Positions 1 through 7,718 are shown, counted from the stretch's first letter. The stretch: DNA of 48,478 nucleotides from Oscillospiraceae bacterium (GCA_900768705.1 CAAGEB010000121.1:1-48478), one strand, 5' to 3'. Program-made: numbers and translations. The notes: a model not told the origin generated them from the sequence alone.

Positions 1-11
1 ACGCCGTCTGC

Positions 12-177
12 TGCGTCAAACCTCCTCGCAAGGCATACAGCCTTGCTTCGTCGGCTTTCCTTGCAGCCGACGCACCCTGCCGATTTTCTCTGTTCAAACC
101 GGTTTTTAGAGATGCCCTTTTTTAATTTTTGGTAATATATAACAGCAGAACCGGGGAAATTATTCCCTCCTGCTGAT
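12..177 (-). other. Structured untranslated leader of a feature beyond the left edge
   Basis: The first 303 bases hold no gene. Downstream of a promoter on the minus strand lie three stem-loops: CAGCAG at 143-148 pairs with 170-175 around an inner GGGAA/TTCCC stem, CGTCGGCT at 49-56 pairs with 65-72, and GCAAGGC at 28-34 pairs with 40-46. A GAGGAGG run follows on the minus strand at 21-27, but no ATG or GTG lies within the 20 bases left before the edge. It may be a regulatory leader or part of a small RNA. The identity of the downstream gene cannot be seen. Confidence 0.4.
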
Positions 178-189
178 TTCCCACATTAA

Positions 190-218
190 ATTATACAACA
201 TTATGCTGTAAATAACAA
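190..218 (-). promoter_or_regulatory. Sigma-A-type promoter, minus strand
   Basis: TTGTTA (213-218) and TATAAT (190-195) are separated by 17 bases. It points towards the left edge of the window, away from the gene ending at 304, and would drive the structured leader at 12-177. Confidence 0.6.
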
Positions 219-303
219 GGTTATTTTTGGCGATTTTTAATTTTTTTACATTATATTGCAAAAAACTAATTTTTTTCAACAAAAATTGAGCATTTCCAAC
301 AAA

Positions 304-618
304 TCACTTTCCGCACCCTTTTTCAAAAAACGCTTCAATGCTTTCGATTACAGGCTCGGATGTGAAGAAGCCCAGTTTTTTTAGTATTTCGGTATATCCG
401 GGAACATCAAAGCGTGCCTTGTCTATCCCGTGCAAATTCATCAGATTAAGTATGGCACGGACAAGTCCGTCGGTAAAAAATCCCTCACATTCCAGCTCGT
501 CTATAACGAAGCTGTCCCCATCGAGAAAGCCCGCTATTTTTCCAAGATTTATATTGCCGTCCCGTGCGTCAAATTCGATTTTTTCCGTGTTATCCTTGTT
601 CTGCAAAATCTCAACCAC
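304..618 (-). CDS. Small hypothetical protein downstream of the pseudouridine synthase gene
   Basis: This is a 104-residue acidic protein with no signal peptide or membrane segment. It starts at GTG; an AGGAGG ribosome binding site lies 9 bases upstream, and the gene begins 6 bases after the pseudouridine synthase stop, so it is the last gene of that operon. The C-terminal part, with 'GIDKARFDV' followed by 'ILKKLGF', resembles the end of a GNAT acetyltransferase fold, but the protein is too short for a full acetyltransferase and no acetyl-CoA loop is visible. Function unknown. Confidence 0.7.
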   Translation of the reverse strand: MVEILQNKDNTEKIEFDARDGNINLGKIAGFLDGDSFVIDELECEGFFTDGLVRAILNLMNLHGIDKARFDVPGYTEILKKLGFFTSEPVIESIEAFFEKGCGK

Positions 619-624
619 GGTCGG

Positions 625-1362
625 TTACCTCCTCGTCTTACCCATATTATTCCGCAGAGAATTCAGCTCCTCTCGGGTAAGCTCCCGCCACTCGCCGGGT
701 TTAAGCATTCCGAGACGCACCGGTCCGATTGCGGTTCTGCGAAGTCTGCCCACTTTAAGTCCCACCGCATCGCACATACGGCGTATCTGTCTGTTCAGTC
801 CCTGCTTAATTATAAAACGAAGCACCGTTCTTTCCGGCTCCTCCGTCAGCACCTGCACGGAGCAAGGCATTGTAACCGCCCCATCGTCCAGAGTTACACC
901 TGTTGAAAGACGGGAAAGCTGTTCCTCGTTCACCGCCCCGTCAATGGTAACACGGTAGGTTTTTGAAATGTGTCTGCTGGGGTGGGTAATATGGTTGGCA
1001 AAATCACCGTCGTTGGTAAAAAGCAGCAGACCCTCGGAATTTCTGTCCAGCCTGCCCACGGGATATACCCGCTCCTCCACGCCTTCAAGCAGCTCCGCCG
1101 CAATTTTTCTTCCCATTTCATCCGACATGGTAGTCACATAACCACGGGGCTTGTTCAGCATAATATAACGCTTTGTTTCGGGTTCGGCGGAAAGGGATTC
1201 TCCGCATACCGATATAACATCATTAGCCGGATCCGCTTTATCGCCAAGCTTTACTCTGCGGCCGTTCACCGTAACCTGTCCCTGCTCGATAAGCTCCTCG
1301 GCGTGCCTGCGGGAGCAGTAACCGCTCTGAGAAATAATTTTCTGAATACGAATTTTTTCCAT
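625..1362 (-). CDS. rluB: 23S rRNA pseudouridine synthase, RluB/RsuA family
   Basis: This protein isomerises specific uridines to pseudouridine in large-subunit rRNA. An N-terminal S4 RNA-binding domain (about residues 3-60, 'SGYCSRRHAEELI') is followed by the catalytic domain with the family motif 'GRLDRNSEGLL', where D106 is the catalytic aspartate, and by 'LNRQIRRMC' near the C terminus. Its 245 residues are usual for the family. In Firmicutes this gene commonly follows scpA/scpB and a DD-carboxypeptidase, as here. Two hairpins between it and the upstream dac gene could attenuate read-through. RluB is favoured over RsuA from context, because no 16S-specific feature can be checked by eye. 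Confidence 0.9.
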   Translation of the reverse strand: MEKIRIQKIISQSGYCSRRHAEELIEQGQVTVNGRRVKLGDKADPANDVISVCGESLSAEPETKRYIMLNKPRGYVTTMSDEMGRKIAAELLEGVEERVYPVGRLDRNSEGLLLFTNDGDFANHITHPSRHISKTYRVTIDGAVNEEQLSRLSTGVTLDDGAVTMPCSVQVLTEEPERTVLRFIIKQGLNRQIRRMCDAVGLKVGRLRRTAIGPVRLGMLKPGEWRELTREELNSLRNNMGKTRR

Positions 1363-1380
1363 TTCTTCACCTTGATAATA

Positions 1381-1404
1381 TGTAAGGCGGATACTGCCGC
1401 CTTT
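1381..1404 (-). terminator. Hairpin, copy 1 of an identical 24-bp pair
   Basis: AAGGCGG (1384-1390) pairs with CCGCCTT (1397-1403) around a six-base loop; the hairpin reads as a weak intrinsic terminator in either direction. The same 24 bases occur again at 1486-1509. It lies between dac and rluB, so it may partly insulate rluB. Confidence 0.5.
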
Positions 1405-1485
1405 CAGCTTGTTGAAAAAGTCCTTTTTGGGCTAAAGCCTGCCGTTATGCGCGGTGACGCCGCAGATGAGGGTTTATCGACAGCC
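1405..1485. repeat. Dispersed intergenic repeat, half-length copy
   Basis: About 80 bp whose reverse complement matches the left arm of the palindromic element at 10385-10510. Shared blocks are the stretch from GGCTGTCGATAAACCCTCAT through the CGCATAACGGCAGGC block, and the AAAAAGGACTTTTTC tail. It is bracketed by two identical 24-bp hairpins. A short relic of the tail also occurs at 16283-16300. The arrangement suggests a non-coding mobile or recombinogenic repeat. Confidence 0.65.
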
Positions 1486-1509
1486 TGTAAGGCGGATACT
1501 GCCGCCTTT
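1486..1509 (-). terminator. Hairpin, copy 2 of the identical 24-bp pair, just after dac
   Basis: This is an exact second copy of the hairpin at 1381-1404, beginning two bases beyond the dac stop codon on the minus strand. It is the likely intrinsic terminator for dac, although the minus strand lacks a long T-run. Confidence 0.5.
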
Positions 1510-1511
1510 AT

Positions 1512-2636
1512 TCATAATCCAAAGAACCTGAGCAGCTTCTGCCAGAAGGACAGCCCGCCGCTTTCATCGGCAACGCTTTCAGCCGCCAGCAAAGGAACGG
1601 TTTTCACCACATTTCCCTCCAACAGATACTCAATACAACCCAGTTCACTGCCTTTTCTGACTTCACCGTAAACCATTCTTGGCAGGAGTATTTTTCTTTC
1701 CAGCTTCTGAAGCTGACCGACGGTAAGAGAGACAGACGCCTTATCCGCATACACTCCCACGCTTTTTCCCGTGCCTGCCACATTCACCACAGCGTCGCAG
1801 CCGATATCCAGAGGATAGGATTTTTCCGTCTCAAAGCCATAATCCAACATTCGGGTATGGTCGTTCCAATCATCCCCCGCATTAAGCGTAACCGCAATAA
1901 GCTCCACTCCGTTCCGATTTGCCGCCGACACCAGACACCGCCGTGCATTGTCGGTAAATCCCGTCTTTACGCCGATTGCTCCCTCATATCGGGTAAGCAT
2001 TTTGTTTGAATTATACAATGTGCGCTTATAGGGCGGATTTCCGAATTCCACTTCGGCAGAACTGCAGCTGACTATCTCACGGAAAGTGTCGTTCTTCATT
2101 GCGTACCGTGTAAGCATTGCCAGATCTCGGGCGGTGGTGTAATGCCCATTTGCGTCCAGACCCGAAGGAGTGGCGAAGTGAGTGTTTTCAAGCGAAAGCT
2201 CTTTCGCCTTTTCGTTCATCATATTCACAAACCCGCCGATACTTCCTCCCACGGAAACCGCAGCCGCATTGGCGGCGTCGTTACCCGAGGGCAGAAGAAT
2301 TCCGTACAGCAAATCTCTTCTGGAAACCCTATCGCCTTCTCTAAGACCCATAGATGTTCCCTCCACCATAATCGCATAGGGATCAACGGTGAATTCACGA
2401 TCAAGGTCTCCCGCTTCGATTGTCAGAATTGCGGTCATGATTTTGGTGGTGGAAGCCATTGCCCGCTGCTCGTCGGCGTTCTTTTCGTACAGAACCGTAC
2501 CCGTTTCCGCTTCGATAAGTATTGCGCTTACCGCAGAGGTTTCCAACGCCGACGCATTTGAACCACAAACGGACGCCAGCATCGACGCCGACAAAATTCC
2601 CGCCGCAATTTTTTTAAATCCGATTTTCAATTGCAC
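1512..2636 (-). CDS. dacF: D-alanyl-D-alanine carboxypeptidase (peptidase S11, PBP5/DacF type)
   Basis: This enzyme trims the terminal D-Ala from peptidoglycan pentapeptides outside the cell membrane. An N-terminal signal peptide (about residues 1-30, with a hydrophobic core and AXA-type end) precedes the three penicillin-binding motifs: S62-T-T-K65, S117-G-N119 and K224-T-G226. The C-terminal tail ('FWQKLLRFFGL') looks like the amphipathic membrane anchor of PBP5 enzymes. The start is supported by GGAGG 8 bases upstream. The position after scpA-scpB-DUF2953-gerW suggests the sporulation-linked DacF group, but vegetative DacA-type enzymes share the same domains. Confidence 0.93.
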   Translation of the reverse strand: MQLKIGFKKIAAGILSASMLASVCGSNASALETSAVSAILIEAETGTVLYEKNADEQRAMASTTKIMTAILTIEAGDLDREFTVDPYAIMVEGTSMGLREGDRVSRRDLLYGILLPSGNDAANAAAVSVGGSIGGFVNMMNEKAKELSLENTHFATPSGLDANGHYTTARDLAMLTRYAMKNDTFREIVSCSSAEVEFGNPPYKRTLYNSNKMLTRYEGAIGVKTGFTDNARRCLVSAANRNGVELIAVTLNAGDDWNDHTRMLDYGFETEKSYPLDIGCDAVVNVAGTGKSVGVYADKASVSLTVGQLQKLERKILLPRMVYGEVRKGSELGCIEYLLEGNVVKTVPLLAAESVADESGGLSFWQKLLRFFGL

Positions 2637-2697
2637 ATTCCTCCGTATGCTGTTTTACGAAAAGTATGTGCATTTTTCGGAAAATTATTCCTTTAAC

Positions 2698-3141
2698 TTA
2701 CTTATCGGATTTAGACTTTTTATCCTCATTCTTGCTGAGCTCTGCGGACAAATCTTCCTTCTCTGCCTTTGCAGCCTTTTTATCGGCAACCATTCCCTTG
2801 ATTTTTTCGATAAGTCCGGGAATAGCCTCAACCACGCTGTCCATGGGAGAAGAACTTTTTGTGCCTATTTCCAGAAGCTGAACATTTCCGTCGGTTTTGA
2901 TTACGATAAACGCCACCGGCTTTACGGTCACTCCCGCACCCGAGCCGCCCGCAAATCTCTCCGCAGCCTGAGCAGGCAGATCGCTTCCGCCGGAAGCAAA
3001 GCCGAAAGAAACCTTCGATACAGGGATAATTGTTGTTCCGTCGGGCGAAGTGATAGCGTCGCCGATAATGGTATTGACATCTACCATTTCACGGATCTTG
3101 TCCATAGAAATTCCCATAATACCTTCGATAGGATGTGCCAT
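2698..3141 (-). CDS. gerW: GerW family sporulation protein (YtfJ)
   Basis: This is the YtfJ/GerW family, known in Bacillus for a role in spore germination. The start is taken at ATG 3141 because GAAAGGAG lies just upstream; an upstream in-frame ATG at 3180 lacks a site. The 147-residue protein opens with the family-typical 'HPIEGIMG', followed by 'NTIIGDAI', a glycine-rich 'GSGAGVTVKP' segment and a lysine-rich tail. It directly follows the DUF2953 (YtfI-like) gene, the same pair as in Bacillus. Its presence suggests a spore-forming ancestry but does not prove sporulation in this strain. Confidence 0.88.
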   Translation of the reverse strand: MAHPIEGIMGISMDKIREMVDVNTIIGDAITSPDGTTIIPVSKVSFGFASGGSDLPAQAAERFAGGSGAGVTVKPVAFIVIKTDGNVQLLEIGTKSSSPMDSVVEAIPGLIEKIKGMVADKKAAKAEKEDLSAELSKNEDKKSKSDK

Positions 3142-3179
3142 AATAATTACTCCTTTCATACTAAGCAGATTATTCTGCA

Positions 3180-3812
3180 TTAAATCATTTTCTTAACTGC
3201 GCTGCGGGCTTTTTCATCGGAAAGATAATTCTTTACCGCTCTTCCCAGCAGAGTAAACGCAAACGCCAGCGCAGCCGCCAATGTAAGCCTTACTTCAAAG
3301 TAACAGTCCGCAGTGGTTTTCTCGCTGTAAAAATCCACAGCCACATCAATATTCTTCACCTTTTTCAGTGTGAAAAAGCTGTCCAAAAACCCCAGAGCGC
3401 TGCCCACAGCAATATTTGCCCTGCCGTAATTGAGAGCCGCCTTTGCTGCGTCCTCGCCGCCACAGGTTATTTTAACGGTAAGCTGAGAAAACTCCGTCCT
3501 TTTCAGAATTTTCCGCAAAGGCTTTCCCAGACTGTTCATAACCAACTTTACCAACTCAAGGATTTCGGACAGAGAGGGCTTTTCCTTTTTTACCTTCTCC
3601 TCCGCCTTTTCCTCGGCTTCCTCGGCGGTTTTCTTTACCTTTTTGTCGCGCTTTCTGATTTTCTTTTTTTCGGCGGGAATTTTAAACAGCGTAAACCACA
3701 GAAAACTAACCAGAACAAACAGATCCTCTTTGTAGTCAAAATATACGGTAACTCGTCCCAGAGTCAGCAGCAATATCAGTATCACCACCGAACCGGCAAT
3801 TATCCAGCCCAA
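3180..3812 (-). CDS. DUF2953 domain-containing membrane protein (YtfI-like)
   Basis: This 210-residue protein has an N-terminal transmembrane helix (residues 2-18), a second hydrophobic patch near residues 31-43 and a highly charged Lys/Glu linker (about 48-80). The DUF2953 region follows, ending with a hydrophobic segment near residues 178-190. Its partner GerW lies immediately downstream, as ytfI-ytfJ in Bacillus. The biochemical role is unknown; sporulation is inferred from the neighbour only. Confidence 0.8.
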   Translation of the reverse strand: MGWIIAGSVVILILLLTLGRVTVYFDYKEDLFVLVSFLWFTLFKIPAEKKKIRKRDKKVKKTAEEAEEKAEEKVKKEKPSLSEILELVKLVMNSLGKPLRKILKRTEFSQLTVKITCGGEDAAKAALNYGRANIAVGSALGFLDSFFTLKKVKNIDVAVDFYSEKTTADCYFEVRLTLAAALAFAFTLLGRAVKNYLSDEKARSAVKKMI

Positions 3813-3826
3813 GCCGTCACCCCCAG

Positions 3827-4423
3827 CTACTTATCTTCGTATGTTTCATCTCCGCCGTTTTCACCGTACTGCTCCATATCCTCAATTTCCTGCAAATCGA
3901 TCTGATCTGCGCTTCCCGGAATAGGCGGAAGCTCCTGCAATGAAGCCAGACCGAAACACCGCAGAAAATTTTCCGTTGTGCGGTAGGCAATAGGTCTGCC
4001 GGGAACATCGGTCAGTCTGCCATGCTCCTCCAGCAGATTACGCTCCACCAGACTTCGCACAACGCCGCCGCTGTCCACGCCTCTGACCTGATCCACAAAG
4101 CCCCTTGTTACCGGCTGATTGTATGCCACAATTGCCAGAACCTCCATTGCCGCCTGTGTAAGCGGAGCCTGTCGGCGGGTTTCGGTGGCAGCTTTTACAT
4201 ATCGTGCAAAATCCGGTTTTGTCATCATCTGATAGCAGCTTCCCAGCTTTCCGATGCAAATTGCGCTTCCCTGCTCTTTGTAACGGTCGTTAAGCCGTTC
4301 CACAATACGCTCGGCAGTAACCGGCTCCAATTCCGTTGCCTGTGCAAGCCTATCAAGCTCAATCGGCTCGCCGCTTGCAAAAAGCACCGCTTCCACCGCC
4401 GCCATTCCCTCACTGAATTTCAT
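3827..4423 (-). CDS. scpB: Segregation and condensation protein B
   Basis: ScpB joins ScpA and SMC in the bacterial condensin that organises and segregates the chromosome. The 198 residues contain two winged-helix domains, with the family signature 'LAIVAYNQPVTRGFVDQVRG' around residues 96-115 and 'DVPGRPIAYRTTENFL' further on. It overlaps scpA by 14 bases, so the two are translationally coupled. The SMC partner is encoded about 26 kb away at 29977-33558. Confidence 0.95.
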   Translation of the reverse strand: MKFSEGMAAVEAVLFASGEPIELDRLAQATELEPVTAERIVERLNDRYKEQGSAICIGKLGSCYQMMTKPDFARYVKAATETRRQAPLTQAAMEVLAIVAYNQPVTRGFVDQVRGVDSGGVVRSLVERNLLEEHGRLTDVPGRPIAYRTTENFLRCFGLASLQELPPIPGSADQIDLQEIEDMEQYGENGGDETYEDK

Positions 4424-5135
4424 CGCTTACCTCTGTTTTTCTGCCTGTTCTCGCAAGACATATAGTGTCGCCGTCCTCGGAAATAGTAATCCTGCCGTCC
4501 TTTGAAAGCTCCAGAATAGCCAGAAACATCGAAACCTTTCTGGAACGGGGTTTTCCCGCATAAAGCTCCCGAAGCGAAACCCGGGGCTTATTTCTGAGTG
4601 CTTTAAGTACGGTGAGTACGCCCGTATAAACCGTTACATAGCTTTTCGCCACAATAGGAGCCACGGAACGGGGTACATACGAAGCTTTTCTTATTGTCCT
4701 CTCGGAAAGCACCCCGTATGCCAGCAGCAGCTCCTCCGGCTGATGAGTGCGGTGATACTCACAGTCTGCGTCAACCTCCATAGGCTCACGGACGAATATT
4801 GTATCTCCCACCCAATGCTTACGAAGTCTGCCCGCCATGGTTTTGCACAGAGCATACTCAATCAGTACTCCCTGCAGCTCCTTTTTCAGCTGCTCCGCTT
4901 CATCCTTCGGAAGAAGAGCTGCGGATTTTATCAGGATAAGCTTTGCCGCCATTTCCAGAAAATCTGCGGTAACTTCGATATTTGCCTCGGTCATTTTATC
5001 AAGGTACAGCAGAAACTGCTCCAGCAGCACTGTTATTTCTATATCCTGAATATTCAGCTTATGCTTTTGAATCAGCATAAGCATAAGGTCGAGAGGACCT
5101 TCAAAATTTTCCAGCTTGAAACTGAGTTCACTCAT
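4410..5135 (-). CDS. scpA: Segregation and condensation protein A (kleisin)
   Basis: This kleisin subunit bridges the SMC heads and binds ScpB. The N terminus carries the typical 'FEGPLDLMLMLIQKHKLNI' SMC-neck-binding region, and the C terminus forms the winged helix ('KVSMFLAILELSKDGRI'). Its 241 residues are normal for the family. It is cotranscribed with the upstream M50 protease, starting 5 bases beyond that gene's stop, and overlaps scpB. Confidence 0.95.
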   Translation of the reverse strand: MSELSFKLENFEGPLDLMLMLIQKHKLNIQDIEITVLLEQFLLYLDKMTEANIEVTADFLEMAAKLILIKSAALLPKDEAEQLKKELQGVLIEYALCKTMAGRLRKHWVGDTIFVREPMEVDADCEYHRTHQPEELLLAYGVLSERTIRKASYVPRSVAPIVAKSYVTVYTGVLTVLKALRNKPRVSLRELYAGKPRSRKVSMFLAILELSKDGRITISEDGDTICLARTGRKTEVSDEIQ

Positions 5136-5140
5136 AATTT

Positions 5141-5827
5141 CTAGCAGATGAACTTTGTCGCCATATCCAGCAGGGTCATAGCTCCGTTGGAAAGAATGTT
5201 AAGAGGAACGGACAGAATACCGGAAATAAGGAGCAGCAGCATTACGAAATTGATTATCTGCGCATACCGCTCGAAAAATACGACTGCCTTTGCGGGAAGA
5301 ACGCTTGCCAGAATATGATAGCCGTCAAAGGGCGGAATAGGCAGCAAATTGAACACCGCCAGAAAAACATTTATATCGGCGGCATAGAAAATTGCAAGGC
5401 ACACATATCCGGAAACCTCAGATGCGGGAGCATTTACCAAAATCAGCTTATATATTATCATCAGCAGCAGCGACATAAGAATATTGGACACCGGTCCTGC
5501 CAGAGAAACAAGTACATTCGCCGTGCGCATGGAGGTTTTTTTGCACTTGCGCAAATCCACCGGCGTGGGCTTTGCCCAGCCTATGCAGCATATACACATT
5601 GCAATCGCTCCCATTAAGTCGATATGGGCAAAAGGATTAAGCGTAAGTCTGCCCTGCCGCTCGGCAGTATCATCTCCCAACAGTCTTGCAACAAATGCGT
5701 GGGCGCATTCGTGTATCGGAAAGCATACAAATAATATCACCAATATTGAAAAGAACGAAATTATTACCTGATATATGCTTGTCTGCCCCATGAAAAATCT
5801 GAATAACTGTACAACAGGTCCGCTCAA
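5141..5827 (-). CDS. Site-2 protease family membrane metalloprotease (M50)
   Basis: This is an intramembrane zinc protease of the YwhC/SpoIVFB-like group. The zinc motif H39-E-C-A-H43 lies at the end of the first long hydrophobic segment (residues 20-38), and the third ligand is in 'LLPIPPFDG', D168, within a later membrane segment; about five to six membrane helices are visible. Translation starts at TTG, with AAAGGAG suitably placed upstream. It is the first gene of the scpA-scpB operon, a common Firmicutes order. The substrate is unknown and there is no PDZ domain. Confidence 0.9.
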   Translation of the reverse strand: MSGPVVQLFRFFMGQTSIYQVIISFFSILVILFVCFPIHECAHAFVARLLGDDTAERQGRLTLNPFAHIDLMGAIAMCICCIGWAKPTPVDLRKCKKTSMRTANVLVSLAGPVSNILMSLLLMIIYKLILVNAPASEVSGYVCLAIFYAADINVFLAVFNLLPIPPFDGYHILASVLPAKAVVFFERYAQIINFVMLLLLISGILSVPLNILSNGAMTLLDMATKFIC

Positions 5828-5867
5828 AATACCAACTCCTTTATAAAACGCAGAATATACACCCCTT

Positions 5868-5896
5868 ATTGTAACATATTATTGCCGATTTTGCAA
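5868..5896 (-). promoter_or_regulatory. Promoter of the M50-scpA-scpB operon
   Basis: TTGCAA (5891-5896) and TACAAT (5868-5873) are spaced 17 bases apart on the minus strand, about 40 bases ahead of the TTG start at 5827. Confidence 0.7.
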
Positions 5897-5922
5897 GGGG
5901 TTAGAAGCATTTTTTGCCGGGG

Positions 5923-5951
5923 TTGACAAATTTTAATCACTATGGTAGAAT
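5923..5951 (+). promoter_or_regulatory. Promoter of the yqgF gene
   Basis: TTGACA (5923-5928), a 17-base spacer and TAGAAT (5946-5951), 33 bases ahead of the start codon at 5985. It is divergent from the M50-scp promoter. Confidence 0.75.
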
Positions 5952-5984
5952 ATTGTAAGGAATAATTGCACGGGGAGGTTTTTT

Positions 5985-6407
5985 ATGAGAATTATGGCGG
6001 TTGATTACGGAGACAGCAGAACAGGACTTGCGGTCTGTGACGAGGGGGAAATTCTCGCTTCGCCCCTTGCAACGATTTACGAAAAGGACTTTGACAAATG
6101 TATTGCCGCCGCTGCTGAAAAAGCTGCGGAATGCAAGGCTAAAATGATAATAGTCGGAGACCCGATTAATATGAACGGCACTAGGGGTCCCCGTTCGGAA
6201 AAATGCACCCTTTTTGCGGAAAGGCTGCGGGAGCTGGTGGATGTGGAGGTCAAAATGTGGGACGAGCGTTCCTCCACCGTTACCGCAATCAATATGATGA
6301 ACGAGGTCAACAAGCGGGGAAAGAAACGCAAGGCGGTTCTGGATCAGGCGGCAGCGGCGGTTATTCTGGAAAGCTTTCTGGATTACCGCAAAGCGCACAA
6401 AGAATAA
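5985..6407 (+). CDS. ruvX: Pre-16S rRNA nuclease / putative Holliday junction resolvase (YqgF/RuvX)
   Basis: This protein belongs to the RNase H-fold YqgF family, which matures the 5' end of 16S rRNA in E. coli and was earlier proposed as a Holliday junction resolvase. The opening 'MAVDYGDSRTGLAV' carries the first catalytic Asp, 'DERSSTVTA' the central acidic pair, and 'LDQAAAAVILESFLD' the C-terminal Asp. Length is 140 residues, as usual. GGGGAGG precedes the ATG. It is a single-gene plus-strand unit, and its stop codon overlaps the edge of a structured repeat. Confidence 0.93.
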   Translation: MRIMAVDYGDSRTGLAVCDEGEILASPLATIYEKDFDKCIAAAAEKAAECKAKMIIVGDPINMNGTRGPRSEKCTLFAERLRELVDVEVKMWDERSSTVTAINMMNEVNKRGKKRKAVLDQAAAAVILESFLDYRKAHKE

Positions 6408-6575
6408 AGGCAATACGCTTATGCGCTTTGCGCAAAACGCTATGACGGAAAATATGCAAGCAAGCGTGCGCAAACACGAAGTTTGCGCAGTTGCTCCAAA
6501 AGTGCGACACGATGTCGCACAACAGAGAGCAACAGGCGGCAAAGCCTTTAACCGTTAATCGTGCGGTGTTGCCTA
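6407..6575. repeat. MITE-like structured repeat with terminal inverted repeats
   Basis: About 169 bp begin with AAAGGCAATACG and end with the near-complementary CGGTGTTGCCTA. Inside are nested stems: TGCGCAAAC (6467-6475) with 6481-6489, GTGCGACA (6502-6509) with 6513-6520, enclosed by GTTGCTC (6490-6496) with 6527-6533, plus a TGCGC/GCGCA hairpin at 6422-6434. The terminal motif AAGGCAATACCGCAC recurs as a compact hairpin at 20418-20454. No reading frame is evident. A miniature transposable element or an RNA element are both possible. Confidence 0.55.
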
Positions 6576-6584
6576 AAATAAAAA

Positions 6585-6613
6585 GGGTGCATTTCCTTCA
6601 GCGAAACGCACCC
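6585..6613. terminator. Bidirectional intrinsic terminator
   Basis: GGGTGC (6585-6590) pairs with GCACCC (6608-6613), extended by an inner TTTC/GAAA stem. Runs of T follow on both strands, so it can end ridA from the right and any transcript from yqgF on the left. Confidence 0.8.
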
Positions 6614-6618
6614 ATTTT

Positions 6619-6990
6619 TTATACCTCGGCGATTACTTCCACTTCAACCAATGCTCCCTTGGGAATCTGCAATCCTCCTACGCAGGAACGAGCGGGCTTA
6701 CCGGTGAAATATTCCGCATAAACAGCATTGAACGCTGCAAAATCACCAATCTCCTTCAGATAGCAGTTGGTCTTTACCGCCTTTTCAAGCGAGCTTCCCG
6801 CAGCCTCCAGTACAGCCTTGAGATTTTCGCAGACACGCTTTGTCTGTTCCTCAATACCGCCCTCAACCAGATTTCCTGTTGCGGGGTCAATCGGAATCTG
6901 TCCCGATGTGTAAACCAGATTTCCGATGATTTTCGCCTGGGTGTAAGGACCTATCGCCTGAGGTGCCTTGTCGGTATGTACATCCTTCAT
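6619..6990 (-). CDS. ridA: RidA family enamine/imine deaminase
   Basis: RidA hydrolyses reactive 2-aminoacrylate and related enamines released by PLP enzymes such as threonine/serine dehydratase, which is encoded 1.3 kb away at 8316-9512. The 123-residue protein carries the family blocks 'AIGPYTQAKI', 'YTSGQIPIDPATG' and the C-terminal 'RSCVGGLQIPKGALVEVE', whose arginine binds the substrate carboxylate. AAAGGAGC precedes the ATG, and the gene is followed by a bidirectional terminator. Confidence 0.95.
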   Translation of the reverse strand: MKDVHTDKAPQAIGPYTQAKIIGNLVYTSGQIPIDPATGNLVEGGIEEQTKRVCENLKAVLEAAGSSLEKAVKTNCYLKEIGDFAAFNAVYAEYFTGKPARSCVGGLQIPKGALVEVEVIAEV

Positions 6991-7076
6991 ATATTTGCTC
7001 CTTTCAAAAGCACATATTTATTATCCGCCGTGTGCGGATTTTTATTGCATAATACAATAAGAATATCGGCAATCCT

Positions 7077-7703
7077 TTATTCTTTTACATATTTCATAAT
7101 ATCATCATAAACAGCTCTGTAACCGCTCTCATTTATGTGCATTCCCTCAATGGTATATTCAGTTTTAAGCCTACCCTGTTCGTCCTTGAGATTTCTGTTT
7201 ATGTCAATATATTTCTGACCGTGCTTGGCGGCAAGTTTTTCCACTTCCGTGTTGGCTAGGTTTATCTTTTCATTGGTGCGGATTTTCAGACAATCCTTCA
7301 TTTCCTCGGAAGCAGCTTCGGAATTTACCGGATAATACGCCATAAGATAAATCTTTACATCGGGTACATTCTTTTCTATCTCCGAAATAATCCTGTCGTA
7401 GTTGCCTATCATATCGCTTATCGGAATGTTATCCCAACTCAGATCATTGGTTCCGATATTGATAAAAACCTTTGAGGGCTTTAAGTCAATTGCGCAGACA
7501 TCTATCACAGCAAGAAGCTCATCGGAAAGAAACCCGCCGACTCCACGGTTATAAATTATCGTTTCGTCACCGTGTTCGGTAAGCAATTTATTTATCGGGA
7601 ACATTTCCATAAGAGAGGAACCCGTAAAAACTATCTGCCCTGCTTTTGCAGTTTTATTTTCCTCTCTGTAACGCTCAACCTTGATTTCCTTGTCGGTCAT
7701 CAC
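7077..7703 (-). CDS. SGNH/GDSL hydrolase family protein
   Basis: This is a lysophospholipase/acyl-esterase-like SGNH hydrolase of 208 residues without a signal peptide, so probably cytoplasmic. Block I reads 'FTGSSLMEMFP', with Ser replacing the Asp of GDS but the nucleophilic Ser kept. The glycine block is 'NRGVGGF', the Asn block 'INIGTNDLSW' and the catalytic end 'EGMHINESGY', with Glu where Asp is more usual. It follows the DUF2625 gene by 15 bases and may be cotranscribed with it. The substrate is unknown. Confidence 0.82.
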   Translation of the reverse strand: MMTDKEIKVERYREENKTAKAGQIVFTGSSLMEMFPINKLLTEHGDETIIYNRGVGGFLSDELLAVIDVCAIDLKPSKVFINIGTNDLSWDNIPISDMIGNYDRIISEIEKNVPDVKIYLMAYYPVNSEAASEEMKDCLKIRTNEKINLANTEVEKLAAKHGQKYIDINRNLKDEQGRLKTEYTIEGMHINESGYRAVYDDIMKYVKE

Positions 7704-7718
7704 GCCTTATCCTCTCTG

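Noticed and set aside
20..27. GAGGAGG near the left edge as a ribosome binding site
   Set aside because: No ATG or GTG follows within the visible 20 bases and the only TTG is one base away, so a gene start could not be supported.
7023..7039. ATCCGC/GCGGAT hairpin with a T-run on the plus strand between the SGNH gene and ridA
   Set aside because: The T-run faces the plus strand, where no gene ends nearby, and the stem is only six pairs; not listed as a terminator.
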